From Synechococcus sp. CCY 0621 (lineage in GTDB: Bacteria > Cyanobacteriota > Cyanobacteriia > PCC-6307 > Cyanobiaceae), in the NCBI RefSeq assembly GCF_019038465.1, contig NZ_JAFKRH010000001.1, forward strand, positions 1-64,000: DNA of 64,000 nt. The letters run 5' to 3'. How positions within the stretch are numbered: the stretch's first letter is position 1; each line of letters opens with the position of its first letter. Positions 8,803-17,935 of this stretch are shown in pieces. A program made the position numbers and the translations under genes. The notes beneath the pieces are model-generated. The model saw only the letters and a program-made list of their open reading frames with translations. It had not been told where the DNA came from and ran no database searches.

Positions 8803-8918
8803 GGGCCGATTCTGCTGGGCTGGCCAGGGCCCGGTGGGCGTGTCCGCACATTGGCGCCCGGTTGCTTGCCGCCACGGGCGGGCCTGTCTATCGCGGGAGA
8901 ACTGTTTGTCGCCCCGCG

Positions 8919-10076
8919 TTGGTCAAATTGCTGATTCCCAGGGAGACGGCTCCCGGAGAGCGGAGGGTCGCCGCGACCCCCGAAACGGTCAGGCGGCTGG
9001 TGGCCAAGGGGGCGACCCTGCAGGTGGAACAGGGGGCGGGCCAGTCGGCCGGCTTCCTCGACGCCGACTACGCCGCCGTGGGCGCCGAACTGTGGGACGG
9101 GGACGCCGGGGCCTGGGGGGCGGTCGATGGGGTGCTCTGTGTGCAGCCTCCCCGGAGCGAGGATCTGGGTCGCCTGCGCGAGGAAGCCCTGCTGGTGGGG
9201 CTGCTGTCTCCCTACGGCGCCACAGCCCTCGTCGAAACGCTCAACGGCCGGCGGGCCTCCGCCATCGCCCTCGAGCTGCTGCCAAGGATCACCCGGGCCC
9301 AGTCGATGGACGTGCTCTCCTCCCAGGCCAACATCGCCGGCTACAAGGCGGTGCTGCTGGCGGCGGCCGCCCTCGACCGCTACGTGCCGATGCTGATGAC
9401 CGCGGCAGGCACGATCCAGCCCTCCCGGGTGCTGATCCTGGGTGCGGGCGTCGCAGGTCTTCAGGCCCTGGCCACCGCCCGCCGCCTGGGCGGCGTGGTG
9501 TACGTCTCGGATGTGCGGCCGGCGGTGAAGGAGCAGGTGGAATCCCTCGGGGGCCGCTTCATCGACCCGCCGCAACTGGAGGAGGCCCCCGCCGAGGTGG
9601 GCGGCTATGCCCGCCAGGCCAGTGAGGCCTTCCTGGCGGCTCAACGCCAGCAGCTGGCCGACCAGCTTGCTTTGGCCGACATGGTGATCTGCACCGCCCT
9701 GGTGCCCGGCCGGCCGGCTCCCCGCCTGATCAGCGAGGAGATGCTCGATGGCATGCGCTCTGGCGCGGTGGTGGTGGATCTGGCCGTGGCCCAGGGCGGC
9801 AACTGCTTCGGCACGATCCCCGGGGCCACGGTGGAGCGCCGGGGCGTGCTGCTGATCGGGGCCGATGGCCTGCCCAGCACCGTGCCCAACCACGCCAGCG
9901 CCCTGTACGCCCGCAACATCGCCACCCTCATTGAGCACGTGCTGGGCGAGGACGGCTTCCGGCTGGATCCGGAGGATCCGATCCTGGATGGCTGTCTGCT
10001 CACCCATGCCGGCGCCTGCCGCCGCGCTGACATCGTCGAACCCGCCGGCCTGTCCCCCATCGGAGCCCGTTCATGA
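8919..10076 (+). CDS. pntA1: NAD(P) transhydrogenase subunit alpha, part 1 (NAD-binding)
   Basis: 385 residues if translation starts at TTG 8919. No ATG or GTG fits the conserved opening VKLLIPRET, and reading further upstream runs into unrelated sequence, so TTG is inferred. The NAD-binding domain shows the PRE..PGERRVAATPETV opening, the SSQANIAGYKAV block and the Rossmann motif GAGVAGLQA. It is the hydrophilic domain I of the proton-translocating transhydrogenase, which couples the proton gradient to NADP reduction by NADH. It overlaps pntA2 by the four bases ATGA. Confidence 0.93.
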   Translation: MVKLLIPRETAPGERRVAATPETVRRLVAKGATLQVEQGAGQSAGFLDADYAAVGAELWDGDAGAWGAVDGVLCVQPPRSEDLGRLREEALLVGLLSPYGATALVETLNGRRASAIALELLPRITRAQSMDVLSSQANIAGYKAVLLAAAALDRYVPMLMTAAGTIQPSRVLILGAGVAGLQALATARRLGGVVYVSDVRPAVKEQVESLGGRFIDPPQLEEAPAEVGGYARQASEAFLAAQRQQLADQLALADMVICTALVPGRPAPRLISEEMLDGMRSGAVVVDLAVAQGGNCFGTIPGATVERRGVLLIGADGLPSTVPNHASALYARNIATLIEHVLGEDGFRLDPEDPILDGCLLTHAGACRRADIVEPAGLSPIGARS

Positions 10077-10366
10077 GCCTTCTGACGCAGTCCCTCTGGG
10101 TGCTCCTGCTGGGCAGCCTGCTGGGGCTGGAATTGATCGGCAAGGTGCCCCCCACCCTGCACACCCCACTGATGTCGGGGGCCAACGCCATCAGCGGCAT
10201 CACCGTGCTGGCGTCCCTGACCCTCATCCAGCAGGCCGGAGACAACACGGCCCTGCTGGTGATCGGAGCCCTTTCCCTGGGCTTCGCTCTCTACAACGTG
10301 ATCGGCGGCTTCCTCGTCACCGATCGCATGCTCGCCATGTTCCGCCGCAAGGGTGACAGCCGATGA
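10073..10366 (+). CDS. pntA2: NAD(P) transhydrogenase subunit alpha, part 2 (membrane)
   Basis: 97 residues with three to four hydrophobic helices, the split membrane portion of the alpha subunit. It includes the motif PTLHTPLMSGANAISGI, typical of transhydrogenase domain II. The start codon overlaps the pntA1 stop (ATGA) and its own stop overlaps the pntB start, so the three genes are translationally coupled. With PntB it forms the proton channel in the membrane. Confidence 0.95.
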   Translation: MSLLTQSLWVLLLGSLLGLELIGKVPPTLHTPLMSGANAISGITVLASLTLIQQAGDNTALLVIGALSLGFALYNVIGGFLVTDRMLAMFRRKGDSR

Positions 10367-11793
10367 CGTTCTCCATGGATGCTTTTGCCGCCGCCATCGA
10401 TCTGGCGGCCGTGCTCCTGCTGGCCCTTGGCATCAAGGGCCTCTCGAAGGTGAGCTCCGCCCGCGGAGCCAATGGTCTGGCGGCCCTGGCCATGGGACTG
10501 GCCGTGGTGGGGCTGCTGATCGAGATCCGGCCCGATCCGATCGCCTGGCTCTGGATCGCCGCCGGCAGCGCCGCCGGTGGCCTCGCCGGCCTGGTCACAG
10601 CCCGCCGCGTGCCGATGACCGCCATGCCGGAAACGGTGGCCCTGTTCAACGGCTGCGGCGGCATGGCCTCCCTGCTGGTGGCCATGGGAGTGGCCCTGTT
10701 CGATGGGGGTGAGGCCGACATCGTCGCCCTGGTGTCGATCGCCGTGTCGGTGTTCGTCGGGGCGATCACGTTCAGCGGTTCGATCGTGGCCATGGCCAAG
10801 CTCCAGGGCTGGCTGGACACCCCCGGCTGGACCCAGAGCCGCCTGCGCCACGGCGTCAACATCTCTCTGGCGGTGCTCTGCCTGGTCTCGGCCCTGCTGC
10901 TGCCAGGCGATCCCTCCGGCCTGCCCCTGTGGCTGCTGATGGGGGGCTCCACCCTGCTGGGCATCGGCGTCACCCTGCCCATCGGCGGCGCCGACATGCC
11001 GGTGGTCATCTCCCTGCTCAACTCCTATTCCGGGGTGGCGGCGGCGGCGGCCGGCTTCGTGGTGGGCAGCCAGCTGCTGATCGTGGCCGGCGCCATGGTC
11101 GGGGCGGCGGGACTGATCCTCACCCAGGTGATGTGTACCGCCATGAACCGCTCCCTGGTGTCGGTGCTCTTCGGTGGCGCCCTCGGGGCCAGCGCCGGCG
11201 CCGTGGGCGGCGGCGGCAGCGAGGCGGGCTACACCCGCATCACCAGCTGCAGTGCCGAGGAATGCGCCATGGCCCTGGAGCAGGCCGAGCGGGTGGTGTT
11301 CGTGCCGGGCTACGGCCTGGCGGTGGCCCAGGCCCAGCATTCCCTGCGGGAGCTGGCCAAGCTGCTCGAGGGTCATGGGGTGGAGGTGAGTTACGCCATC
11401 CACCCGGTGGCGGGGCGCATGCCGGGCCACATGAACGTGCTGCTGGCGGAGGCCGACGTGCCCTACGAGCAGCTGCTGGAGATGGATCTGGTCAACCCCG
11501 AGTTCCCCCGCACCGATGTGGTGATCGTGCTGGGGGCCAACGATGTGGTGAACCCCCAGGCCAAGAACGACCCCACCAGCCCCCTGTACGGCATGCCCGT
11601 GCTGGAGGTGGATCAGGCCCGCCAGGTGTTCGTCGTCAAGCGCAGCCTGGGGGCCGGCTATGCCGGCATCAACAACGCCCTGTTCGAGATGCCCCAGACC
11701 GCCATGGTCTTCGGCGATGCCAAGGCGGTGCTCAACGGCCTGCTGAGCGAGCTCCGTTCCATGGGCGTGGGCAAGACGAAGGTGGCGGCCTGA
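10363..11793 (+). CDS. pntB: NAD(P) transhydrogenase subunit beta
   Basis: A 476-residue protein with an N-terminal membrane domain of about eight to nine helices (to about residue 260). A C-terminal NADP-binding domain III follows, with GYGLAVAQAQH, a RMPGHMNVLL block and VLGANDVVNP. Together with PntA1 and PntA2 it forms the complete three-gene transhydrogenase. The start overlaps the pntA2 stop by four bases. Length and motifs are normal. Confidence 0.96.
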   Translation: MTFSMDAFAAAIDLAAVLLLALGIKGLSKVSSARGANGLAALAMGLAVVGLLIEIRPDPIAWLWIAAGSAAGGLAGLVTARRVPMTAMPETVALFNGCGGMASLLVAMGVALFDGGEADIVALVSIAVSVFVGAITFSGSIVAMAKLQGWLDTPGWTQSRLRHGVNISLAVLCLVSALLLPGDPSGLPLWLLMGGSTLLGIGVTLPIGGADMPVVISLLNSYSGVAAAAAGFVVGSQLLIVAGAMVGAAGLILTQVMCTAMNRSLVSVLFGGALGASAGAVGGGGSEAGYTRITSCSAEECAMALEQAERVVFVPGYGLAVAQAQHSLRELAKLLEGHGVEVSYAIHPVAGRMPGHMNVLLAEADVPYEQLLEMDLVNPEFPRTDVVIVLGANDVVNPQAKNDPTSPLYGMPVLEVDQARQVFVVKRSLGAGYAGINNALFEMPQTAMVFGDAKAVLNGLLSELRSMGVGKTKVAA

Positions 11794-11808
11794 GGGAGGG
11801 CCGGGGTC

Positions 11809-12840
11809 GTGAGCCAACTTCCCCACCATCTCGGCCTCCCCCCCTTCCGCCAGCGTTCCCCCTGGATCGGGGGGGATCTGCAGACCCTGCGGGACACGCT
11901 GCGGCCCCTGCGGTTCCCCCCCGATCGCGCCGAGGCGCTGGCGATTCCCCTGGCGGACGGCGACCAGCTGGTGGCTTTGCTGGATCGTCCCGATGGCGGA
12001 GCGCCGCTGGGTCTGGTGCTGGTGCTGCATGGTCTGGGGGGCTCCAGTGACGGCCCCGGACCGCGGCGCCTGGCCCAGGCCCTGGCCGCCGAGGGCTTCG
12101 CCGTGTTGCGCCTCAACCTGCGGGGTGCCGGCCGCGGCCGCTCCCTCGCCCGGGGCACCTACTGCGCCCTCTGCAACGACGATCTGCGGCCGGCCGTGGC
12201 CTGGGCCCGGCAGCTGGCCCCTGACCTGCCGCTCTATGGCGCCGGCATTTCCCTGGGGGGCACCGTGCTGCTCAACGCTGGCCTGGGCGGCCTGGACTTC
12301 GATGGCCTGGTCAGCGTCAGCAGCCCCCTTGATCTGGGGGTCTGCGCTGTCCAGTTCGAGCGCCGCCGCAACCGGGTCTACCAGCGCTGGCTGATGCAGC
12401 GTCTGCGGGAGCAGACCCTGGCCGATCCGGGTGGGCTCAAGGAGGCGGAGCGCCAGGCGCTGCTGGGGCCAACGCGTGCCCGCACGATCCGGGCCTTCGA
12501 TGCGGCCATCACCGCTCCGCGCTGGGGTTTCGCTTCGGTGGCTGCCTATTACGCCGCCGCCAGCCCCCTGGCTTCTCTGCTTGAGGGCTGGTCCATGCCC
12601 CCGACCCTGCTGCTCCACGCCGGCGATGATCCCTGGGTGCCGGTGGGTCCGCTGCGGCAGTTGGCGGCCGCACTCCCCAGCCTGGCTGGGGCCGGCGTGG
12701 GAGCGGTCCCCACGGTGGTGATCACGCCCCATGGCGGCCACAACGGCTTCCATGCCCCCGGCGACGGGCCGGCCTGCTGGGCCGATCGGCTGGTGGTGGC
12801 CTGGTTGCGGCGCCTCAGCCGGGGGGAAGGGGGCGGCTGA
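11809..12840 (+). CDS. YheT-family alpha/beta hydrolase
   Basis: 343 residues starting at GTG 11809, 15 bases after pntB. Alpha/beta hydrolase marks: HGLGGSS at about 74-80, nucleophile elbow GISLGG with Ser148, Asp in DDPWVP and a late His in HGGHNGF. The opening (FPPF..SPWIGGDLQTL) and the NLRGAGRGRS block match the YheT/ABHD1-3 group (COG0429). These proteins are predicted membrane-associated hydrolases of uncertain substrate. Its last 26 bases overlap the convergent ferredoxin gene. Confidence 0.87.
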   Translation: MSQLPHHLGLPPFRQRSPWIGGDLQTLRDTLRPLRFPPDRAEALAIPLADGDQLVALLDRPDGGAPLGLVLVLHGLGGSSDGPGPRRLAQALAAEGFAVLRLNLRGAGRGRSLARGTYCALCNDDLRPAVAWARQLAPDLPLYGAGISLGGTVLLNAGLGGLDFDGLVSVSSPLDLGVCAVQFERRRNRVYQRWLMQRLREQTLADPGGLKEAERQALLGPTRARTIRAFDAAITAPRWGFASVAAYYAAASPLASLLEGWSMPPTLLLHAGDDPWVPVGPLRQLAAALPSLAGAGVGAVPTVVITPHGGHNGFHAPGDGPACWADRLVVAWLRRLSRGEGGG

Positions 12841-13165
12841 AGGGGGTGCGGCGCACGATCCATTCCTCGATCGGCACCCCGCCGATCACGTGCTCGCGGA
12901 CGATGCGCTCGATCCGCGCGGGGGTCACGCCGCCGTAGGTGAGGCCCTCCGGCCAGATCAGCAGCACCGGGCCTTCGCTGCAGACGCGCAGGCAGTCGGC
13001 CTTGGTGCGCAGCACCACGCCCTGGGGCCGGCCGGGCTCCTCCAGCCCCAGCTCCCGAACCAGCTGTTTGAGCCGGTCCCAGCTGGCCGCACCGACGGCC
13101 GGGTCGCCGCAGAGCGCCTTGGTGGGGGTGGCGCAGAGCAGCAGGTGGTGCTGGACCCCGTTCAT
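12815..13165 (-). CDS. Thioredoxin-like [2Fe-2S] ferredoxin
   Basis: A 116-residue protein with four cysteines spaced as in the thioredoxin-like 2Fe-2S ferredoxins: Cys11, Cys19, Cys58 and Cys62 (C-x7-C...C-x3-C). The opening [14 protein letters not shown] and the middle [11 protein letters not shown] are family-typical, as is the [17 protein letters not shown]-terminal part. It should be a soluble one-electron carrier. Its ATG overlaps the dxr stop (ATGA), so it is translated right after DXR. The later pathway enzymes IspG and IspH need ferredoxin-type electrons, making a role as donor possible but unproven. Confidence 0.88.
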   Translation of the reverse strand: MNGVQHHLLLCATPTKALCGDPAVGAASWDRLKQLVRELGLEEPGRPQGVVLRTKADCLRVCSEGPVLLIWPEGLTYGGVTPARIERIVREHVIGGVPIEEWIVRRTPFSRPLPPG

Positions 13166-14412
13166 GCCGGCAGGGCCGCGGCCGGTTGGCCGCGGAGCGC
13201 CACGGCCGCCTCGCGGGTGGCCTGGCGGGCCCAGGCGTCCACCGCCAGCACGTCGTCAAGGGACGGCTCGCCGTGGTGGTCGGCGCGGTGCCGGTCGCAG
13301 ACCCGCTCGATCAGCTGGGGGATGGCCAGGAAGGGGATGGCCTCCTCCAGGAACAGGGCCACCGCCTGCTCGTTGGCGGCGTTGAGCACGGCGGGCATGG
13401 TGCCGCCGGCCCGGCCAGCCGCGTAGGCCAGCTCCATGCAGGGATATTTCTCTCGGTCGGGGGCGCGGAAGGTGAGCTGGCCCACGGCGGTGAGATCGAG
13501 GCGGCGCCAGGGGGTCTCCAGCCGCTCCGGCCAGCTGAGGCAGTAGAGCAGGGGCAGCTTCATGTCGGGCCAGCCCAGCTGGGCCAGCACCGAGGAATCG
13601 GCCAGTTCCACCATCGAGTGGATGATGCTCTGGGGGTGGATGACGATCTCGATGTGGTCGTAGTCGAGGCCGAACAGGTAGTGGGCTTCGATCACCTCCA
13701 GCCCCTTGTTCATCAAGGTGGCCGAGTCCACCGTGATCTTGCGCCCCATGCTCCAGTTGGGGTGGCTGGTGGCATCGGCCACGGTGGCCTTGGCCAGGTC
13801 GGCGGCGGGCCAGTCACGGAAGGCGCCGCCGGAGGCGGTGAGCTGGATCCGCCGCAGACCGGGTGTGGGGACACCGGTGGAGAGGCGGGCGGTGTCCGCC
13901 CAGGGGGTGCCCTGCAGGCACTGGAACAGGGCCGAATGCTCCGAGTCGGCGGGCAGCAGCCGGCTGCCGCTGCGCTGCAGCTCGGGCAGCACCACCGGGC
14001 CGGCGGCGATGAGGGTCTCTTTGTTGGCCAGGGCCAGGTCCTTGCCGGCCCGGATCGCCGCCAGGGTGGGCAACAGACCGGCGCAGCCGACGATGCCGGT
14101 GACCACCAGGTCGGCGCTGGGCCAGGCGGCGGCGGCGCAGAGGCCGTCGGATCCCCCTACCAGCTCGGGCAGCCGGGCCGGACGACGTGACGGTTCCAGG
14201 GCCGCCAGGCGGCTGGCCAGCTCGGCGACCCGGTCGGCCTCGGCCAGGGCCACCACCTCCGGCTGGTGGCGGATGATCTGCTCCACCACTAGATCGAGGT
14301 TGCGGCCGGCGGTGAGGGCCACCACCTGGAAGCGATCGGGGAACTCCTCGGCGATCTCCAGGGTCTGGGTGCCGATCGACCCGGTGGAGCCCAGCACGGC
14401 GATGGCTTTCAC
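13162..14412 (-). CDS. dxr: 1-deoxy-D-xylulose 5-phosphate reductoisomerase
   Basis: 416 residues, slightly longer than the usual 390-400. The NADPH-binding motif GSTGSIG is at 8-14, followed by the [10 protein letters not shown] block, [11 protein letters not shown] (substrate loop), and [18 protein letters not shown] with metal-binding residues. It converts DXP to methylerythritol 4-phosphate, the committed step of the plastid-type isoprenoid pathway that feeds carotenoids, phytol and quinones. An overlapping ferredoxin gene follows. Confidence 0.97.
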   Translation of the reverse strand: MKAIAVLGSTGSIGTQTLEIAEEFPDRFQVVALTAGRNLDLVVEQIIRHQPEVVALAEADRVAELASRLAALEPSRRPARLPELVGGSDGLCAAAAWPSADLVVTGIVGCAGLLPTLAAIRAGKDLALANKETLIAAGPVVLPELQRSGSRLLPADSEHSALFQCLQGTPWADTARLSTGVPTPGLRRIQLTASGGAFRDWPAADLAKATVADATSHPNWSMGRKITVDSATLMNKGLEVIEAHYLFGLDYDHIEIVIHPQSIIHSMVELADSSVLAQLGWPDMKLPLLYCLSWPERLETPWRRLDLTAVGQLTFRAPDREKYPCMELAYAAGRAGGTMPAVLNAANEQAVALFLEEAIPFLAIPQLIERVCDRHRADHHGEPSLDDVLAVDAWARQATREAAVALRGQPAAALPA

Positions 14413-14504
14413 AGGCTGGCCCCAGCAGGATGGACGGCGTCCCAGTGTCCCATCTCCGGACGCCGGCGGTGCTGGCTTAACTGGGGCGACCCCGAACCGC
14501 TTTC

Positions 14505-14726
14505 ATGTCTTGGTTGCAGCGCTGGAACTTCATCGAGCGGGCCCGGATCGAGCGCCAGCTCTGGGAGGCTTTCGAGCGTCGTGAGGACCTCGAGGCGCTG
14601 GTGGAGGAGTGCCGCGCTGCGGTGGCGGCGGGGGAGCGGGAGCGGGCGTTCCAGCTGGAGGTGTGGCAGACCACCCTGCAGCGGATCCGCAAGCTGGAAA
14701 AGCTGATGGCCGGCAAGCAGCCCTGA
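14505..14726 (+). CDS. Small coiled-coil hypothetical protein (73 aa)
   Basis: 73 residues, highly charged and predicted almost wholly helical (RARIERQLWEAFERREDLEA, later RKLEKLMAGKQP). There is no signal peptide, membrane segment or cysteine. It starts at ATG 14505, 92 bases from the divergent dxr start. Function unknown; the composition suggests a coiled-coil partner protein. Confidence 0.7.
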   Translation: MSWLQRWNFIERARIERQLWEAFERREDLEALVEECRAAVAAGERERAFQLEVWQTTLQRIRKLEKLMAGKQP

Positions 14727-14738
14727 CCCGGTGGCTCC

Positions 14739-15887
14739 TCAGGAGCGCCGGTTGCCCTGCTGCCAGGCCCGCTGCACCAGAGGCCACACCACCTCGGGCG
14801 GCAGCCCGTCCATGCAGGCGTGATGCTCCAACGGGCAGCTCGGGTTCTCGAAGCGCACCTGGAGGCAGCCGCCGCAGCACTGCCGGCTGCGGCTGATCCA
14901 GACATGGTCGGCCCGGGGGGCCCAGAGATCCCGGGGGCTGGCACCGATGCCGTCGGCGTCGGTGCCGAACAGGGCCACGGTGGGACAACCGGCGGCCGCG
15001 GCCAGATGCAGCGGGCCGGAATCAACGGCGATGCAGAGCCGGCTGCGGGCCAGGGCCCCCACCAGCACCGGCAGGCTGAGTCGCCCGCGCAGGTCCCTCA
15101 GGCCGGCGCGGGCGAGCAGGGCCCGCTCCAGCCGATCGCCGGCCTGGCGGGGCTCCGCGGGGGGAGGGCCGCCGATCAGGCCGATGGCACCGGCCGTCAG
15201 GCCCATCTCCCGTCGCAGGCGCTCCAGCAGGGCCAGCCAGTTCTGCAGCGGCCAGAGTTTGGCCGCACGCTCACCGTTCACGGCGATGAGCACCTGGGGC
15301 AGCCCAGGCGGTGCGGGCTCCCAGGGGATCTCCACCCGTTCGAAGTCGGTGTCCACCCAGGCGACGCGGCAGTGCAACTCGCGGATGCTGTTGCTGGCGA
15401 TCCAGCCGCCGTAGCGCTCCACCAGGGTGGGACTGGCCCAGTGGGGATCGAGGGCCAGGGCCTGCAGGGGGTGGTCGCCGGGCGGGATCGGTGCCGCTCC
15501 CACCACGAAGCGGGGTGCCAGGGCCCTGGCCCAGGCGGCGGTATAGGGGGCGTGGCCGTCGGCATTGATGACCAGATCCACCCCGTCACCGTGGTTCCGG
15601 TCCGCCAGGGTTCGTCGCCACTGCGCCAGGGCCGGCAGGGCCGCCGGGCCCTGCTCCGCCAGCGGCAGGCTGGCATCGATCCAGGGATTGAGCCGCTCCA
15701 GCTCCTTGGTGCGCTGGCTGCCCACGTAGGTGAGCCAGGCGCCGGGGTACTTCTGGCGCAGCCCCCGCAGCAGCGGTTGCAGCACCGCGTAGTTACCGAG
15801 CTTGGGGGCCCCGAGCACCACGATCCGGGGCCGGGGGCCGAGGTCCTGGTCCTGGAACCGGCGCATCAGGCGGGGAAGGGTGTTCAT
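14739..15887 (-). CDS. Glycosyltransferase family 9 (heptosyltransferase-like)
   Basis: A 382-residue GT-B fold protein. ATG 15887 is chosen because it overlaps the upstream gene's stop (ATGA) and opens directly onto the first beta strand (RPRIVVLGAPKLGNYAVLQP). Family GT9 marks are the N-terminal GNYAVLQPLLRGL, the central VNGERAAKLWPLQNW block and the C-terminal nucleotide-sugar pocket CIAVDSGPLHLAAAAGCPTV. A Cys-rich end (CCGGC...CPLEHHAC) is also typical of many GT9 members. It would add a heptose-like or other sugar to a surface glycan or protein; donor and acceptor are unknown. Confidence 0.86.
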   Translation of the reverse strand: MNTLPRLMRRFQDQDLGPRPRIVVLGAPKLGNYAVLQPLLRGLRQKYPGAWLTYVGSQRTKELERLNPWIDASLPLAEQGPAALPALAQWRRTLADRNHGDGVDLVINADGHAPYTAAWARALAPRFVVGAAPIPPGDHPLQALALDPHWASPTLVERYGGWIASNSIRELHCRVAWVDTDFERVEIPWEPAPPGLPQVLIAVNGERAAKLWPLQNWLALLERLRREMGLTAGAIGLIGGPPPAEPRQAGDRLERALLARAGLRDLRGRLSLPVLVGALARSRLCIAVDSGPLHLAAAAGCPTVALFGTDADGIGASPRDLWAPRADHVWISRSRQCCGGCLQVRFENPSCPLEHHACMDGLPPEVVWPLVQRAWQQGNRRS

Positions 15888-16927
15888 CGATGCCCTGCGC
15901 CGATGGGGCCGACGGGATCGACCGCCGGGGGATGGGCCGGCTCCAGCACCCACTGGCTCAGCCAGCGGCGCATCCAGGTGCCGCGATGGGGCTGCTCCAG
16001 CCGCCGTCCGCTGTGCAGCCAGAGGCTGTTGAGCAGGAAGGTGGTGCGGTTGCAGGCCTCCAGCCGGGGGTCACTGGCGATGGTGGCGCTGGTGGTGGGG
16101 TTGGCCCGCAGCTGCAGGCTCTGGAGGTCGTCGGGGGTGATCCATTCGACGGAGTCGCTGGCGCGCAGGCGTTCGGCGTAGTCGAGGTCCTCGCAATAGG
16201 CCGGGTGGAAGTTGGCATCGAAGAGGCCCACCCGATCCCAGGCGGTTGGGGTGATGGCGAAGGCGGAGAACTCCTGGGGGGCCGGCAGCAGCGGCAGGAA
16301 CTGGGGACGGGATGGGTCGACCCGCTCGATCAGCCGGGCCAGGACCCCTGGCGCGAACACCACATCGTTGTTGACCAGCAGGGCGAAGGGCGCCTCGGGA
16401 AAGGCCGTGAGGATCGCGTTCCAGCTGGAGGCGACACCCTGGTTGGCGAAGGGCCGGGCTACCCGCACCTGGCCGATGCCGGCGGGCGGCTCCCGCTCCA
16501 GCTGGGCCAGCAGCCGGCCGAGGGCCGCACTGTCGGGGAGGCCGGAGGCGATGCTGTTATCAACGATGGCGAGGGTCTCGACGGGGTGATCGAGGCTGTC
16601 GAGCAGACGCAGCAGCAGGTCGGGCCGATTGAGGATCGGAACGCCCAGCAGCGGGATGGCGGTGGGCATGGACGTACGGGGGCAGACCCCATCCAGCTGC
16701 CGCCAGAAGTCGTCCACCGGAGTGCGATCGCCGCTGAGGGAGGCGTACTGGGCCAGGCAGCCCCAGAGGTCGGGATTGGTGAGGTCGCCGCGGCAGGGGG
16801 ACGACGGCAGCGTGGAGAAAAAGGTCCTGGTCCAGAGATAAAGGAGGGACTTTGCTGCCGCCATGTCCCCCTTCTGGAGGCATGTGACGTAGTTACGGGC
16901 GAAGCGGGTCTGTTCCAAGCGGGCCAC
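15884..16927 (-). CDS. Family 2-like glycosyltransferase
   Basis: 347 residues from GTG 16927; downstream ATGs at 16862 and 16678 are alternatives. The first 85 residues are a helical extension. A GT-A fold follows: PLLGVPILNRPDLLLRLLDS, an AIVDNSIASG segment, a metal-binding-type LLVNNDVVFAPG, and an acidic AYCEDLDYAERLR block where the catalytic base is expected. It lies 16 bases downstream of the RTX gene on the same strand and overlaps the GT9 gene by four bases, so the three probably form one transcript. Donor sugar unknown. Confidence 0.82.
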   Translation of the reverse strand: MARLEQTRFARNYVTCLQKGDMAAAKSLLYLWTRTFFSTLPSSPCRGDLTNPDLWGCLAQYASLSGDRTPVDDFWRQLDGVCPRTSMPTAIPLLGVPILNRPDLLLRLLDSLDHPVETLAIVDNSIASGLPDSAALGRLLAQLEREPPAGIGQVRVARPFANQGVASSWNAILTAFPEAPFALLVNNDVVFAPGVLARLIERVDPSRPQFLPLLPAPQEFSAFAITPTAWDRVGLFDANFHPAYCEDLDYAERLRASDSVEWITPDDLQSLQLRANPTTSATIASDPRLEACNRTTFLLNSLWLHSGRRLEQPHRGTWMRRWLSQWVLEPAHPPAVDPVGPIGAGHR

Positions 16928-16942
16928 CGGTGGCTGGGGTCA

Positions 16943-17707
16943 TCAGCCGAAGGTGATGGAGTCGCCCTGGGTGGAGATGAAGGCCGTCTGGCTGGTATCG
17001 AAGGTGTATTCCTCACCGCCGATGATGAGCAGATCGCCGTCGCCGGCGCCGAAGATCTGGGTGCCGTTGCCGAGATCACCTTTGACGTTGAAGAAGACCT
17101 GATCAACGACGGCATCGTTGCCGAGATCGATCCAGGTGTTCTGCACCTTGTTGGAGAAGTCGAGAACGTCTGCCCCCTTGCCGAGCAGGATGGTGGAATC
17201 GCTGACCTTGCCCCCGAAGATCAGGGTGTCGTCACCGGCGCCGGCGCTGATCCGCACAGAATCAGCCTTGCCTGTGATGGTGTAGCTGTCGGCCCCAGCG
17301 CCGGAGGTCATGGTGGTGTTCTTGAGGGCACCGGTGATGGCGGTGTTGTCACCACTGCCAAGGGAAATGGTGCCCCTGGTGATGTCGGTGGCGATCAGGG
17401 TGTCGTCGCCAGCGCCTGTGCTGATGGACGTATTCCGGGAATTGCCGGTGAAGGTGACGGTGTTGTCGTCGGCGTTGCCCGCGTAGGAAATGTCCTTGGA
17501 GGCTCCCGAGAAGGTGGTGCGCGTGTCACCAGTCGTGGGCTCCTTGATGTTCACATCCTCGATGCTCCGGCCCTTGTTGGGGAAGACGCGGGTGTTGACC
17601 GTGTCAGCGCTGAGGCTGGTGAGAACCCTGGCGCCGGAGGTGGTGGTCTGGGTGATCGTATCGCCGGGAGTCGGCACGAAGATTGAAAGGGTATCGGAGG
17701 AAGCCAT
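16943..17707 (-). CDS. RTX-like beta-helix repeat protein, candidate type I secretion cargo
   Basis: 254 residues from ATG 17707, which opens MASSDTLSIFVPTPGDT; the earlier in-frame ATG adds only 11 residues. From about residue 80 on there are six repeats of 18-21 residues with a G-x-G-x-D core, for example STGAGDDTL, SAGAGDDTLIFGGKV and LLGKGADVLDF. These resemble the calcium-binding RTX nonapeptides but alternate with a second hydrophobic strand. The protein is acidic, lacks cysteine, and has no N-terminal signal peptide or double-Gly leader. That fits C-terminal-signal type I export by the ABC/HlyD pair at 21.9-26.4 kb. The cargo role is inferred. Confidence 0.8.
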   Translation of the reverse strand: MASSDTLSIFVPTPGDTITQTTTSGARVLTSLSADTVNTRVFPNKGRSIEDVNIKEPTTGDTRTTFSGASKDISYAGNADDNTVTFTGNSRNTSISTGAGDDTLIATDITRGTISLGSGDNTAITGALKNTTMTSGAGADSYTITGKADSVRISAGAGDDTLIFGGKVSDSTILLGKGADVLDFSNKVQNTWIDLGNDAVVDQVFFNVKGDLGNGTQIFGAGDGDLLIIGGEEYTFDTSQTAFISTQGDSITFG

Positions 17708-17808
17708 CTCGAGAAAAGTGCTTGATATTCGTTGGAACAAAGCTTATGGGCTTGTATTTGAACCTACGTGTATCCCGTGTAACGTTTTCAACATACCCTC
17801 TCAAACAT

Positions 17809-17823
17809 CTCACTAATTGTGAG
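17809..17823. promoter_or_regulatory. Operator-like inverted repeat CTCAC-TAATT-GTGAG
   Basis: A perfect 5-bp inverted repeat with a 5-base AT centre lies mid-way in the 228-bp, AT-richer divergent gap between the RTX gene (minus) and the TPR-glycosyltransferase gene (plus). Its position suits a regulator binding site shared by both promoters. I found no convincing -35/-10 pair to anchor it, so this is only a candidate. Confidence 0.35.
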
Positions 17824-17935
17824 CAAAACCTAAGGTTGTCTTTGTTGGCCCTATGTCGCTGCCCCGCGAACTACAGGCAGACTTTCAGGAAAGATATCAT
17901 TGCCACAGTGCTACCGCTTGGCCACTATTCCTGTC

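Noticed and set aside
10291-12753. 820-codon minus-strand open frame opposite pntB and the YheT hydrolase
   Set aside because: Crosses two well-supported genes and has antisense-type composition.
16923-16934. GCCACCGGTGGC palindrome at the start of the GT2 gene as a terminator
   Set aside because: It has no loop and no T-run, and overlaps the GTG start; a chance palindrome in GC-rich DNA is likelier.
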